64,000 nt of DNA from JABDGM01 sp963738665 (GTDB lineage: Bacteria; Planctomycetota; Planctomycetia; Pirellulales; Lacipirellulaceae). The stretch covers positions 434,001 to 498,000 of the forward strand of contig CAVTXL010000016.1 of NCBI GenBank assembly GCA_963738665.1, in the 5' to 3' direction. Each line of letters opens with the position of its first letter. Position 1 is the stretch's first letter. Under the pieces are notes generated by a model. It was not told the DNA's origin and made no database searches. It worked only from the letters and a program-made list of their open reading frames with translations. The position numbers and the translations under genes were made by a program. Of this stretch, positions 1 through 8,758 are shown one piece after another.

Positions 1-71
1 CCGACGTCAAAGGCGGCGAGGAAATTACGGACGAACTGGAACTGACGGCCGCCGGCAATTTGCGAGATTAA
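1..71 (+). CDS. C-terminal end of an unidentified protein (partial)
   Basis: An open frame enters from the left edge and stops at the TAA at 69-71; its last residues read DVKGGEEITDELELTAAGNL-RD. The tail is acidic and too short to identify. It lies 78 bp upstream of a TadE-type gene on the same strand, so it could belong to the same pilus-related group, but this is only position-based. Confidence 0.45.
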   Translation, partial: DVKGGEEITDELELTAAGNLRD

Positions 72-149
72 GCTGCCGGATTCCAATCGACCAGGTGCAT
101 GCGGAAATTAGGCCTGGCACCGAATTAGAGAACCAATTAACGCATTCCC

Positions 150-611
150 ATGTCGACTAAGCATTCGCAAAACCGCGACCGAGGCTCGAATCGGCCGTGC
201 CCCACACGGCGCCGCTGTGACACCGGCCGCAGCCGCCGCGGCGTGGCCGCTTCCGAACTGGCCGTCTGCTTGCCCATTATTGTGCTGCTGGTGCTGGCCA
301 CGATCGAAGCCTGCTCGATGGTGTTCCTAAAGCAGTCGCTGACCGTGGCCTCGTACGAGGGGATCCGCGTGGCCATCGACAAGGGCGCAACCGCCACCAC
401 AGTGCAGGCCGCCTGCCAGCAAGTGCTCACCGACCGCAAAATCGGCGGGGCCACGATTACGCTCACTCCCGCGAACGTTTCTGCGCTCAAGCCGGGCGAG
501 CTGATCGACGTCACCGTTACGGCGCCTTGCTCGGCCAACTCAGTGCTGCCCGTCATGTTTTATAAAGGCAAATCGCTGTCTGCCACAGCATCGATGATGA
601 AAGAATTCTGA
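150..611 (+). CDS. TadE-like pilus assembly protein
   Basis: A 153-residue protein of the TadE family, pseudopilin-like membrane proteins made with Flp/Tad pili. After a basic N-terminus of about 30 residues comes the typical entry RRGVAASELAVCLPI followed by one hydrophobic helix (about 33-56) and a small periplasmic domain with regularly placed small residues. The ATG at 150 is used because it leaves the expected short basic leader; an internal start nearer the RRG motif is possible. It is followed by a vWA protein and a second TadE homologue on the same strand, the usual TadE-TadG-TadE grouping of planctomycetes. No TadA, TadB or TadC gene is in the window, so the function as true pilus parts is inferred from the family only. 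Confidence 0.75.
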   Translation: MSTKHSQNRDRGSNRPCPTRRRCDTGRSRRGVAASELAVCLPIIVLLVLATIEACSMVFLKQSLTVASYEGIRVAIDKGATATTVQAACQQVLTDRKIGGATITLTPANVSALKPGELIDVTVTAPCSANSVLPVMFYKGKSLSATASMMKEF

Positions 612-658
612 CCGTTGCCAATCTGCTACTCTGTACGACCACTCCGGAGGCCCTTGGA

Positions 659-1793
659 ATGATTTGCTCTCGTCTTGCCGTCCGAAAAGTAGATCGCCGC
701 GGTGCGATGCTCGTGCTGATTGCGTTTTGCTTGCCGCTCTGCATTATCATGGCCGCATTCGCCGTCGACGTGGCCTGGATGCAGCTAACGCGAACTGAGC
801 TGCGCACGTCGACCGACGCTGCCGCGCGGGCGGCGCAAGGAGTTGAGCCTGGCCCAGGACACGACCGCGGCCAAGAATGCCGCCAAGACGGTCGCTGCAA
901 GAAACCGCGTGGCCGGCGCTCCCCTGTTGCTTAGCGATCAAGATGTTCAATTTGGCGTTTCCGCGCAGAGCAGCCCGACGTCGAAATTCAAATTCACGGC
1001 CGGGGGCTCGCAGCCCAACGCTGTTCACGTGCTCGGACGCCGTACGAGTGATTCCCCGACGGGCTCTGTGAATCTGTTGTTTTCGGGTACCTTGGGCGTG
1101 ACGGCATTTCAGCCAGTCGATTCGGCGACTTCGACGCTGCTTGACCGCGACATCTGCCTCGTGGTCGATCGTTCCGGCTCGATGATGTGGACGCTGACCG
1201 GCTCCAAGAATCCGCCCGGCACCGGCGACTGCGATCCGCCCCATCCGACGTTGAGCCGTTGGGGCGCGCTCAATATTGCCGTTTCGGGCTTTATCGACGA
1301 ACTGGTCAAGACACGGCAAGACGAGCATCTGGCGCTGGTCAGCTATTCGAGCAACATCACCCAGTGCGGCAACATATACAAGATCTCGCAAATCGATTCG
1401 GATCTCGTCTCCGACTATACGGCCGTTCGCACCGCGATGACGTCGCTCAGCAGCAAGCCGGTCAAAGGCAGTACGTCGATCTCCGCCGGCATCGATGACG
1501 GAATCAAAGTGCTGACCGGCAAGAAGATTCGGCCTTTCGCGGCCAAGACGATGATCGTCATGACCGACGGTATTCATAACCTCGGGCCCGAGCCGGTCTT
1601 GTCCGCGCAAAACGCGGCCAAGCTGGGCATCGTGATTCACACGATCACCTTCAGCGACGACGCCGATATCAAGAGGATGACCGATGTCGCGAATGCGACC
1701 GGCGGCCTGCACTTCCACGCGCCGGATGCGAAAGCGTTGGTGGATATATTTAAGGAGATTGCCGCGACTCTGCCAGTGCTCTTGACCGACTAG
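659..1793 (+). CDS. TadG-like protein with von Willebrand factor A domain (frameshifted)
   Basis: The N-terminal part (from 659) has the TadG/TadE membrane anchor, RRGAMLVLIAFCLPLCIIMA, and then the helix start TELRTSTDAAARAA. Near 830-845 the frame changes by +1; the continuing frame starts at SLAQDTTAAKNAAKTVAARN and carries a von Willebrand A domain. Visible metal-site (MIDAS) features are DRSGSM at the first strand, the TSISAGIDDG segment and MIVMTDG. Both halves are typical of one planctomycete TadG-like protein of about 378 residues, so this is one gene with a single-base indel (removing one G before TTGAGC restores it) rather than two genes. The likely role is a secreted or membrane-anchored adhesive or pilus-associated protein. 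A GGAGG lies shortly before the ATG at 659. Confidence 0.7.
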
Positions 1794-1828
1794 GTCTTTC
1801 CACTTGACTTTTCCCTGACTCGTTTGCA

Positions 1829-2278
1829 ATGGATGAACGGGATATGCCTCGCATGACTCGACACGAATCGCTTCGCCACCGCCGCGCGCCGCAAGGCGCG
1901 CGGCGCGGGGCCACGACCGTGGAATTCGCCCTTACGGCGCCGATCTTCTTCTTGTTCTTGTTGGCGGCGTTCGAATTCGGCTGGATGAACGTTTTGCGGC
2001 ACACGGCCGACAATGCGGCCTACGAAGCGGCCCGGACGGCGATGGTGCCGGGCGCTACGGCCGCCGAAGCCAAGTCCAAGGCCAATAGCGTGCTCGGCAT
2101 CGTCGGCACGCGCGGCGCCGTCGTGACGATCTCGCCGGCGACATTGGACCCCACCACAAAGCAGGTGACCGTTGCGGTCGACGTCCCAATGAACCAAAAC
2201 GGACTGATCCTACCGCGATTCACGGCAAACAAGACGTTGCACTGCGTGTCGACGTTGCGAACGGAGCGGGCCGAGTGA
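1829..2278 (+). CDS. TadE-like pilus assembly protein (second copy)
   Basis: A 149-residue TadE homologue with the signature RRGATTVEFALTAPIFF, one hydrophobic helix (about 26-48) and a C-terminal domain ending in a Cys-containing segment (LHCVST). The ATG at 1829 is the first start; the ATG at 1844 (MPRMTRHE) would remove five residues and is equally acceptable. It starts 35 bp after the vWA gene and is probably co-transcribed with the two upstream genes. The gene is intact, unlike the vWA neighbour. Confidence 0.75.
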   Translation: MDERDMPRMTRHESLRHRRAPQGARRGATTVEFALTAPIFFLFLLAAFEFGWMNVLRHTADNAAYEAARTAMVPGATAAEAKSKANSVLGIVGTRGAVVTISPATLDPTTKQVTVAVDVPMNQNGLILPRFTANKTLHCVSTLRTERAE

Positions 2279-2282
2279 GCAC

Positions 2283-4562
2283 TCACGAATAGCCGGAGCC
2301 CTGCTCGAAAGGCGCGCCACAACTTCTGCCGCGGGTTCGATTCGTCAATAAGAACAGGATCGCGAACAAAAGTAATGTGGCCGTCGCCGGCTCGGGCACC
2401 GCGCCCGACCCGAAAATGCTGCTGTCGGACGGGCCCGTCATTCCAAAGTGGTTCTTCCATACCAGGTAGTCACCCGCGTCCACGACGCCGCTGCCGTCTC
2501 CGTCCGCATCTCGCCAGGTCGTCGATCCGAGCGAATTGCGCCACACCGTATAATCAGCCGCATCGACGATCCCGTCGTGGTTATAGTCGCCGCTCTGCCC
2601 GACGATGAGTCGGATGCTCGACGGGTCGTAGCGCACTCGCCAATTGATACCACCCGGCAACTGAAGACCGGCAAATTCACCGCTGATCTCCGTCGCCGTT
2701 ACGAGCGTGAACATGTTGCCGACGGTGGGGGTAAACAGTCCGCCGCCCGGATTGATGAGGCTCACAGCCAGTGTGCCGTCAATCGCCACCGGCCCGTCGA
2801 CTAACAATTGATCGTAGTCGGTGCCCGGCACCATGCCGCCCAGTTCCATTGCCAGTAGGCCGTCCGCGCCGTTGCTAAAGCGGCCGATGATGTGGAGCGT
2901 GCCGGTGCTGTTTCCCGGCGACACCGTGCCGATACGATTCTCGACCTGGCCGGGAACGGGCCCGCTGCCGGTCATAATAGTACCGCTTCCGGCGAGCGTA
3001 CCGCCGCGGATGTCGACATACTGGGTGTCGAGCGTACCCCCTTCCAGCGTCAAGCCGCCACCCGCCTCCAAACTAACGCCGGAAAACGTAGTCAGCGTCT
3101 TGCCGCTTTGAACTCGGACATTCATCGTTGCCGCGCCGTTGCCAGAAACGTTCAGCTCCCACACCGTCGCGTCGGCCGAGACTACCGCTTCCTGGGCGCT
3201 GCCCGAAACGTTTCGAGCATTGGCAATCCACAAGACGTCCGGCGCGCGAACGGCGTTCCAATTGGTCGTCGTCGCAAAACTGCCGCTGGCGGCATTCGTT
3301 GCCCAATCGTGGCCCGTCGTCACCGGATCGCTGATATATAGGCTTGGACCGACGCCGCCGCCGCCCGTTTGTGGTTTGGGATCGATCACCAGGTTACGGC
3401 CGGCAAGCGCATTCATCCCGATAATGCCCTCGGCGATATTGCCGGCATGCGCCGGGTTAGGAAAGTCCAGCACCACGAACGGCACATGATTCAGCGTGAT
3501 GCTTCCGCCGACTGCCTGAATCGTAAACTGCTCGACGTAAAAACCAGGGACGCTTTCCAAAACGCCGCCCGATCCTTGCACTGCCAGCGTGAAATCGGGC
3601 GTGTCTAAAACGGGATCGAAACCCAAACGCACGGCGTTAATCTCGGACACGACCGAAATGTCCGCGCCCGTGTCCAACAAAAAATTGGTGTTCGTCAGCG
3701 ACTGGCCTTTGTTCGCCACATTGACGCTGACAAAGTAGGCGGCCGCGGCCTGAAAACTGCCGTTGATCAGGAGGGTGGGATACGAGGGATTGTCAGTTAA
3801 CGGCACGGGCGGTTCGGCGAAAATGTTGTTGAAGTTGTAGATGTATTGTGGAGGCTGAAGAAACGACGACGGATCATCCAACGTGATGGGCGCGCGGCGA
3901 ATAATGCCCTGACCTCCGCTGCCCAGCGGCACGAATTGAACCTGCGGCGTGCGCACGGTTTTGCCGTCGACGGAAAAAATCTGCGGCTGGTCGTTGCGGA
4001 TAAATGTCGCGTATTGACTCGTGAAGGGTATGCCCAGCACGTTCGGCAGATCGGACTCCGGCGGCAGCGTCGCCAGCGAGATGCTCGATTGACCGATCAT
4101 CTGCGCCGTGTCGAGTACGAGCGGACTCGTGCCGACACGGTTCGTAGGCCCCAGTCCGGACGCAAAGATCGCCATCGAGTCGTTGGTGATCGCAGTCAAG
4201 GAGCCTGTCGCCCCTCCGATCGGCAGCGGCTCCGTGCCGCGAAAACCGGCGCCCGCGATGTTGAAGGCCGTGTCACTGGCCGTGGTCAAGAGCGTCGCCG
4301 CGGCGCCCGTGTCCACGAGCGCGATGTCGTAATGCGGCACGCCACCTGCGCCCAACTGCGTGCCCGACAAGGATGCTTCGTATTTCGCTTGGAAGAACGT
4401 AAAGGTCGGGTCGTCATCAGGCACGTATTTATTCGTCAGACTAATGCCGGCCATCGGCAAGAAGCCGCTGATCGGCACGCCGGTGGCCCAGACCGCCGGG
4501 CCCGCGATCGCGCCGACCAAAAGTGCGGCCAAAAGAATCGTCGCTGGACGCATCCCCTTCAT
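2283..4562 (-). CDS. Secreted protein with two retropepsin-like motifs, dockerin-like repeats and PEP-CTERM tail
   Basis: From the chosen ATG at 4562 the product is 759 residues and starts with a signal peptide (RPATILLAALLVGAIAGPAVWA). Two aspartyl-protease-like motifs follow: LVDTGAAATLL (Asp about 84) and LLDTGADISVV (Asp about 297), so one chain carries both halves of a pepsin/retropepsin-type site. The middle (about 470-620) is a Gly/Thr-rich beta-helix region of the autotransporter-like kind common in planctomycetes. Then come two dockerin-type calcium loops (GDYNHDGIVDAADY and GDGSGVVDAGDY) and the tail VPEPATATLLLFAILFLL plus basic residues, the PEP-CTERM sorting signal recognised by exosortase. 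A longer reading frame opens at 4715 but its first 51 residues are not signal-like. The substrate is unknown and proteolytic activity is inferred. Confidence 0.75.
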   Translation of the reverse strand: MKGMRPATILLAALLVGAIAGPAVWATGVPISGFLPMAGISLTNKYVPDDDPTFTFFQAKYEASLSGTQLGAGGVPHYDIALVDTGAAATLLTTASDTAFNIAGAGFRGTEPLPIGGATGSLTAITNDSMAIFASGLGPTNRVGTSPLVLDTAQMIGQSSISLATLPPESDLPNVLGIPFTSQYATFIRNDQPQIFSVDGKTVRTPQVQFVPLGSGGQGIIRRAPITLDDPSSFLQPPQYIYNFNNIFAEPPVPLTDNPSYPTLLINGSFQAAAAYFVSVNVANKGQSLTNTNFLLDTGADISVVSEINAVRLGFDPVLDTPDFTLAVQGSGGVLESVPGFYVEQFTIQAVGGSITLNHVPFVVLDFPNPAHAGNIAEGIIGMNALAGRNLVIDPKPQTGGGGVGPSLYISDPVTTGHDWATNAASGSFATTTNWNAVRAPDVLWIANARNVSGSAQEAVVSADATVWELNVSGNGAATMNVRVQSGKTLTTFSGVSLEAGGGLTLEGGTLDTQYVDIRGGTLAGSGTIMTGSGPVPGQVENRIGTVSPGNSTGTLHIIGRFSNGADGLLAMELGGMVPGTDYDQLLVDGPVAIDGTLAVSLINPGGGLFTPTVGNMFTLVTATEISGEFAGLQLPGGINWRVRYDPSSIRLIVGQSGDYNHDGIVDAADYTVWRNSLGSTTWRDADGDGSGVVDAGDYLVWKNHFGMTGPSDSSIFGSGAVPEPATATLLLFAILFLLTNRTRGRSCGAPFEQGSGYS

Positions 4563-4839
4563 CTGCGTCTCCGCGCCCGCCGCAAGCGGGGCAATAGGAA
4601 GAGAAAGCCTGTTCCGAAAGTTCGCGAGTGGCCGGTTGCTGGCTCCCAAGGGAAGTGGATCACCGGCGAGTTCTTCATCACTTAGCGTATGCAATTCGCG
4701 CACAATGGTCAACAAATTGCGGCCACGAAGCCCCCGCGGGAACCTGTTTGGTCGCCGGATTGCTCAACCGGCCGACGCCGAGACGCGGCCAGAACCGCTT
4801 TTTCTCGGGCCGCTGCCGCGCTGGATGATTAGGTGCCGG

Positions 4840-6153
4840 CTAAACGCCCGCCGCGGGCCGGCCGATGCTGTGATAGACAAAGCCCAGCCGCTCCATCTGC
4901 CAAGGCTCATACAGGTTGCGCCCGTCAAAGACAACCGGCGACTTCATCCGCTGCAGCATCTCCTTGAAGTCGGGCCGCTGGTAATCGCCCCACTCGGTCA
5001 TGATGGCCAGCGCATTAGCGCCGTCGAGCGTCTTCATCGCCTTCTCGCAGTAGGTGAGTTTGTCGCCCAGCCTGGCGCGGACATTGTCCATTGCCTCGGG
5101 GTCGTGGACGCGAACCGCCGCCCCGTGGGCGAGCAGCCATTCGATCAGCACCAAGGCCGGCGCCTCGCGAATGTCGTCGGTCCGCGGCTTGAACGCCAGA
5201 CCCCAAACGGCCACCGTCTTCCCATCGAGTTGGCCGCCGAAGTGCTCGTCGACCTTGGCGATCATCACCCGCTTCTGCGCTTCGTTGACGTCGTCGATCG
5301 CTTCCAGCATCCGCGGCGCGATGCCATGCTCCTCCGCCATCCGCACCAGCGCCCGCACATCCTTCGGGAAACAACTGCCCCCATATCCGACGCCGGGAAA
5401 CAAAAATGCAAAGCCGATGCGACTGTCATGGCCGATGCCGCGACGGACGTCGTTGATATCGCCCCCCATTCGCTCGCACAGGTTGGCCATCTCGTTGATG
5501 AAGCTGATCTTGGCCGAGAGCAGTGCGTTGGCGACATACTTCGTCATCTCCGCGCTTTCCGGCGACATTGCCAGAAACGGCCTTTCGGTCCGCAGGAACG
5601 GCTTGTACAATTCGTGCAAGACGTCGCCGATCTCGTGATGTCGCACGCCGACGACCACCCGGTCGGGCCGCAAGAAATCTTCGATCGCCGAGCCCTCTTT
5701 GAGAAACTCAGGATTGCTGGCCACGTGACATTCACGGCCCGTATGTTCTTTCAACCGGGCCAGGATTTTGGCGTTCGTACCGACCGGCACGGTGCTTTTG
5801 GTGACGACAATGGCGTCCGGCTTCAAATGGGCCGCGATGCCGTCGACTACCGCCCACATGGCCGACAGGTTGGCCGCGCCGGTATCGCTTTGCGGCGTGC
5901 CAACGGCCAGGTAAATGATTTCCGCCGCAGCAACGGCCGCTGGCAGGTCGGTCGTGAATGTAAGCCGCTCCGCTGCCTGGTTCTCATGAACCATCTCGGC
6001 CAGCCCCGGCTCGTAAATCGGGATCTCGCCTCGCTGGAGTCGCTCGATCTTTTCGCGATCGATGTCAACGCAGGTCACGTCGTTGCCGCTGTCGGCGAAA
6101 CACGTGCCGGTCACCAGGCCAACATAACCAGTGCCAATGACTGCAATCTTCAT
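4840..6153 (-). CDS. ugd: UDP-glucose 6-dehydrogenase
   Basis: A 437-residue enzyme that oxidises UDP-glucose twice with NAD+ to UDP-glucuronate, a cytosolic step in capsule and exopolysaccharide precursor supply. The N-terminal Rossmann motif is GTGYVGLVTGTCFAD; VGTPQ and TKSTVPVGT match family motifs; the catalytic cysteine lies in GYGGSCFPKD, and the C-terminal UDP-binding domain has VWGLAFKPRTDDIREAPA. Length is normal for the family. It stands alone between a PEP-CTERM gene on the same strand and a divergently transcribed pectate lyase. Confidence 0.95.
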   Translation of the reverse strand: MKIAVIGTGYVGLVTGTCFADSGNDVTCVDIDREKIERLQRGEIPIYEPGLAEMVHENQAAERLTFTTDLPAAVAAAEIIYLAVGTPQSDTGAANLSAMWAVVDGIAAHLKPDAIVVTKSTVPVGTNAKILARLKEHTGRECHVASNPEFLKEGSAIEDFLRPDRVVVGVRHHEIGDVLHELYKPFLRTERPFLAMSPESAEMTKYVANALLSAKISFINEMANLCERMGGDINDVRRGIGHDSRIGFAFLFPGVGYGGSCFPKDVRALVRMAEEHGIAPRMLEAIDDVNEAQKRVMIAKVDEHFGGQLDGKTVAVWGLAFKPRTDDIREAPALVLIEWLLAHGAAVRVHDPEAMDNVRARLGDKLTYCEKAMKTLDGANALAIMTEWGDYQRPDFKEMLQRMKSPVVFDGRNLYEPWQMERLGFVYHSIGRPAAGV

Positions 6154-6314
6154 GCGAACGTGGCCAAGGGGAGACGATTATAATAGACCTACGCCGGCAG
6201 CCGCTCGGCGACCAGAGAAGTACAGAACTTCTATAATAGTCGATAACGGCTGGGCGTCGAGGTGGGACGTTGGCCGCTCCACGAATGCTCCCAGCGAAAA
6301 AAACGAGCCGGTTT

Positions 6315-7385
6315 ATGTATGGCGAAGTTCCACAGCGCTTGATTTGCGCATCGTTGCTGATCTTGGTCTTTGGGATCAAGGTCGCCTGCGCCGACGGCTG
6401 GGACACCGCCCAGCGCCAGCCCCCGGCCTGGTTCCACACCGACGAAGGCCGACGCGTCGTCGCCCATGTGCTTCGCTACCAGTTCCCTTCCGGCGGCTGG
6501 CCGAAGAACATCGACATGGCCGCGCCGCTCGACGACGCTGCCAAACAGGAACTGGCCGACCGCCCTGAAGAAGCCACAATTGACAACGGCGCGACATATC
6601 GCCAGCTCCGCTTCCTCGCCCGCGCCGTCAGCGAAACGCAAAACGAAAACACTCGCACCGCGTTCTTCAAGGGCCTCGATTATCTCTTCGCCGCACAGTA
6701 CGAAAACGGAGGCTGGCCGCAAACCTATCCGAACCCCCGCGGCTACCATGCCCATATCACCTTCAACGACGACGCCATCGCCGGCGTCCTCAACTTGCTT
6801 CGCGACGTCGCCGCCGGCCGTCAGCCCTTTGCATTCGTCGGTGCCGACCGCCGCGCTCGGGCCGTAGCCGCCTTCGAGCGGGGCATCGACTGCATCCTCA
6901 AATGCCAGGTCGTCGTCGCTGGCCGCCGCACCGTCTGGTGCGCCCAGCATGATGAGAAAACACTTCAGCCCGCCGCCGCCCGCGCCTTCGAACCGGTTTC
7001 CCTCTCCGGTAGCGAAAGCGTCGGCCTCGTGCGACTCTTGATGACCGTCGACCAACCCACGCCCGAAGTGAAAGAAGCGATCGGGTCAGCAGTCGCCTGG
7101 TTCGACGCGGTAAAAATCACCGGCCAGCGCGTGGCCACGATCCAAACACCCGCCGGCCCCGACCGCGTCGTCGTCGCCGACCCCGCTGCCGCTCCCCTCT
7201 GGGCCCGCTTCTACGAAATCGGCACCGATCGCCCCATCTTCACCGGCCGCGACGGCATCGTCCGCACCAGCTATGCCGCAATCGATCGTGAGCGCCGCAC
7301 GGGCTACGCCTACTATGGCGACTGGCCGGCCACACTCCTCGATCGAGACTATTCAACCTGGCGAGCCAAATGGGGCCTGCCTTAG
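6315..7385 (+). CDS. Pectate lyase, polysaccharide lyase family 10
   Basis: About 356 residues from the ATG at 6315, which gives a signal peptide (LICASLLILVFGIKVACA); an in-frame ATG upstream at 6270 would add 15 residues. The body matches the PL10 (PelA) family: GGWPKNID near the N-terminus, EATIDNGAT, ENGGWPQTYP, HITFNDDAI and CAQHDEKTL, with the C-terminal pattern YAYYGDWPATLLDRDY-WRAK. These enzymes cleave polygalacturonate by beta-elimination with an essential Arg and calcium. It is exported and would act on plant or algal pectin. The gene is monocistronic by position. Confidence 0.9.
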   Translation: MYGEVPQRLICASLLILVFGIKVACADGWDTAQRQPPAWFHTDEGRRVVAHVLRYQFPSGGWPKNIDMAAPLDDAAKQELADRPEEATIDNGATYRQLRFLARAVSETQNENTRTAFFKGLDYLFAAQYENGGWPQTYPNPRGYHAHITFNDDAIAGVLNLLRDVAAGRQPFAFVGADRRARAVAAFERGIDCILKCQVVVAGRRTVWCAQHDEKTLQPAAARAFEPVSLSGSESVGLVRLLMTVDQPTPEVKEAIGSAVAWFDAVKITGQRVATIQTPAGPDRVVVADPAAAPLWARFYEIGTDRPIFTGRDGIVRTSYAAIDRERRTGYAYYGDWPATLLDRDYSTWRAKWGLP

Positions 7386-7447
7386 ACTCGCGACAGCGGT
7401 CGATTGGCCGCGCAAGCAGCGCGACACGCATCAGAATGGTGCTGCCA

Positions 7448-8593
7448 CTACCGCCGCTGCGTTCCGCCGGTCGCCCGGCCCATGAATGTGGCGGCCGAGA
7501 CGTCCCCGGTCGCTTCGGTCCAGACGCGGGCCGACTGGTGCATTTTGTCGAGATAATCGATGAGCGCCTTCTCGCGCCGCTGGTCTTTGAGCTTCTCGCT
7601 GATTTCGCCCTGCACTTCCGGAAACGACCGCCGTCCGGCCTCTTTCCGCTCCAGCACGCGGATGATGTGAAAACTCGTGTCGCTCTCCAGGATGCCGCTC
7701 ATCTGCCCCACCGCGAGCGTGAACAGCGCGTCATCAATTGCTGGCGTCTTGAGCGCGCCCTTGGGGGTCCAGTCGTATTGGCCCCCATCTTTGGCGTTCA
7801 GGCCGTCGGAACGTGCCTTGGCCACCTCGGCGAACGCCGGCCCGTGAACCCCGCCGGGCACGCTCGCCGCCCGCTTCCATACGTCGTTCCCCATGTTTGC
7901 AAGCTCGGCATACGCTTTAGCCGGATCGGCAAAGCGGCTCTTTCGCACCTCCAGCTCTTCCCAGCGGGCCTGTGTGGGATAGTCGTAATCGGTCAAATGC
8001 GCGCGATAAAACGTCAGCATCTCATCGGGGCTGATTTCTTCATCGATTTTCACCTTCGAGCGGACCCATTGCGATACAACCGCCTTTTCGTTGAATGCCC
8101 GCCGCACATCCGTCAGCGACGAGCCCAGCCGGACCAATTCCTTCTCCAGGTCCTGGCGATTGTCGACGCCCAGCTCCTTCATAATGTCGGGCAGCTCCTT
8201 TTCCTCGAAGTAGCCCTGCAGTTGTTCGTCAATCTTCGACAGGTTCTCGGGCGGAATGCTGCGGCGAAATTCGGCGTAAATTACTTTGCGGTCGACCATC
8301 TCCTTGACCGCCTGCTGAATCAACTGCTTTCGTACCTCGTTCACTTGGGCGGGCGGAATGCGATCGGCTTGTGATTCGATCAGCTTGTTGACCTTCCACA
8401 GCACTTCGCAGGCCAGCACCGTCTGCCCCTCGATGCGGGCGATCACCTGGCACCCGTCGATCGACGACGTGTCGGCGGTCATCGTCAGCGGCGTGACGTC
8501 GTTCGGGAAATCGTCCGTCAGTTGCGCCGCCAGGCGGGCGCACAGCGAACCGCAGATGACCATGGCCGCGAAAAGAATTTGCGTCTGACGCAC
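7448..8593 (-). CDS. Parvulin-type peptidyl-prolyl isomerase (SurA/PrsA-like)
   Basis: A secreted folding chaperone with an N-terminal SurA-like helical domain (about 40-200, with IARIEGQTVLACEVLWKVN) and a C-terminal PPIC domain containing DGGQYDWTPKGAL, DDALFTLAVGQMS and SFHIIRVLERKEAG. I take the GTG at 8593 as start, giving 381 residues and a compact signal peptide (RQTQILFAAMVICGSLCA). The open frame extends to an ATG at 8641, but that extension is encoded by a palindromic repeat (8607-8722) and is probably not translated. It lies head to tail downstream of mfd. Confidence 0.8.
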   Translation of the reverse strand: MRQTQILFAAMVICGSLCARLAAQLTDDFPNDVTPLTMTADTSSIDGCQVIARIEGQTVLACEVLWKVNKLIESQADRIPPAQVNEVRKQLIQQAVKEMVDRKVIYAEFRRSIPPENLSKIDEQLQGYFEEKELPDIMKELGVDNRQDLEKELVRLGSSLTDVRRAFNEKAVVSQWVRSKVKIDEEISPDEMLTFYRAHLTDYDYPTQARWEELEVRKSRFADPAKAYAELANMGNDVWKRAASVPGGVHGPAFAEVAKARSDGLNAKDGGQYDWTPKGALKTPAIDDALFTLAVGQMSGILESDTSFHIIRVLERKEAGRRSFPEVQGEISEKLKDQRREKALIDYLDKMHQSARVWTEATGDVSAATFMGRATGGTQRR

Positions 8594-8606
8594 AAAAAGG
8601 CTCGCT

Positions 8607-8722
8607 CGTAGTAGGCACACTCCGTGTGCCGCAACAGCCACTTGATTCCGGTCAACGGCACCAGTCAGGGGACGCGAAGTTTGTTGCCGGCGCAGGCAAC
8701 GGCACGCGGAGCGTACCTGCTA
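8607..8722. repeat. Palindromic interspersed element between the isomerase and mfd genes
   Basis: The left arm TAGTAGGCACACTCCGTGTG (from about 8609) is answered by an imperfect reverse complement GGCACGCGGAGCGTACCTGC ending at 8722, with about 70 bp between. The stem could fold in RNA and may act as a transcript end or processing site between mfd and the isomerase. It also supplies a false upstream start codon for the isomerase. Confidence 0.6.
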
Positions 8723-8758
8723 CAATCTGCGAAAAAGCAGCGAATTCTAGTAAGCTCG

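Noticed and set aside
4360..6183. Long plus-strand reading frame of about 600 codons
   Set aside because: It is opposite to UDP-glucose dehydrogenase, whose motifs are unmistakable; the frame reflects GC-rich third positions.
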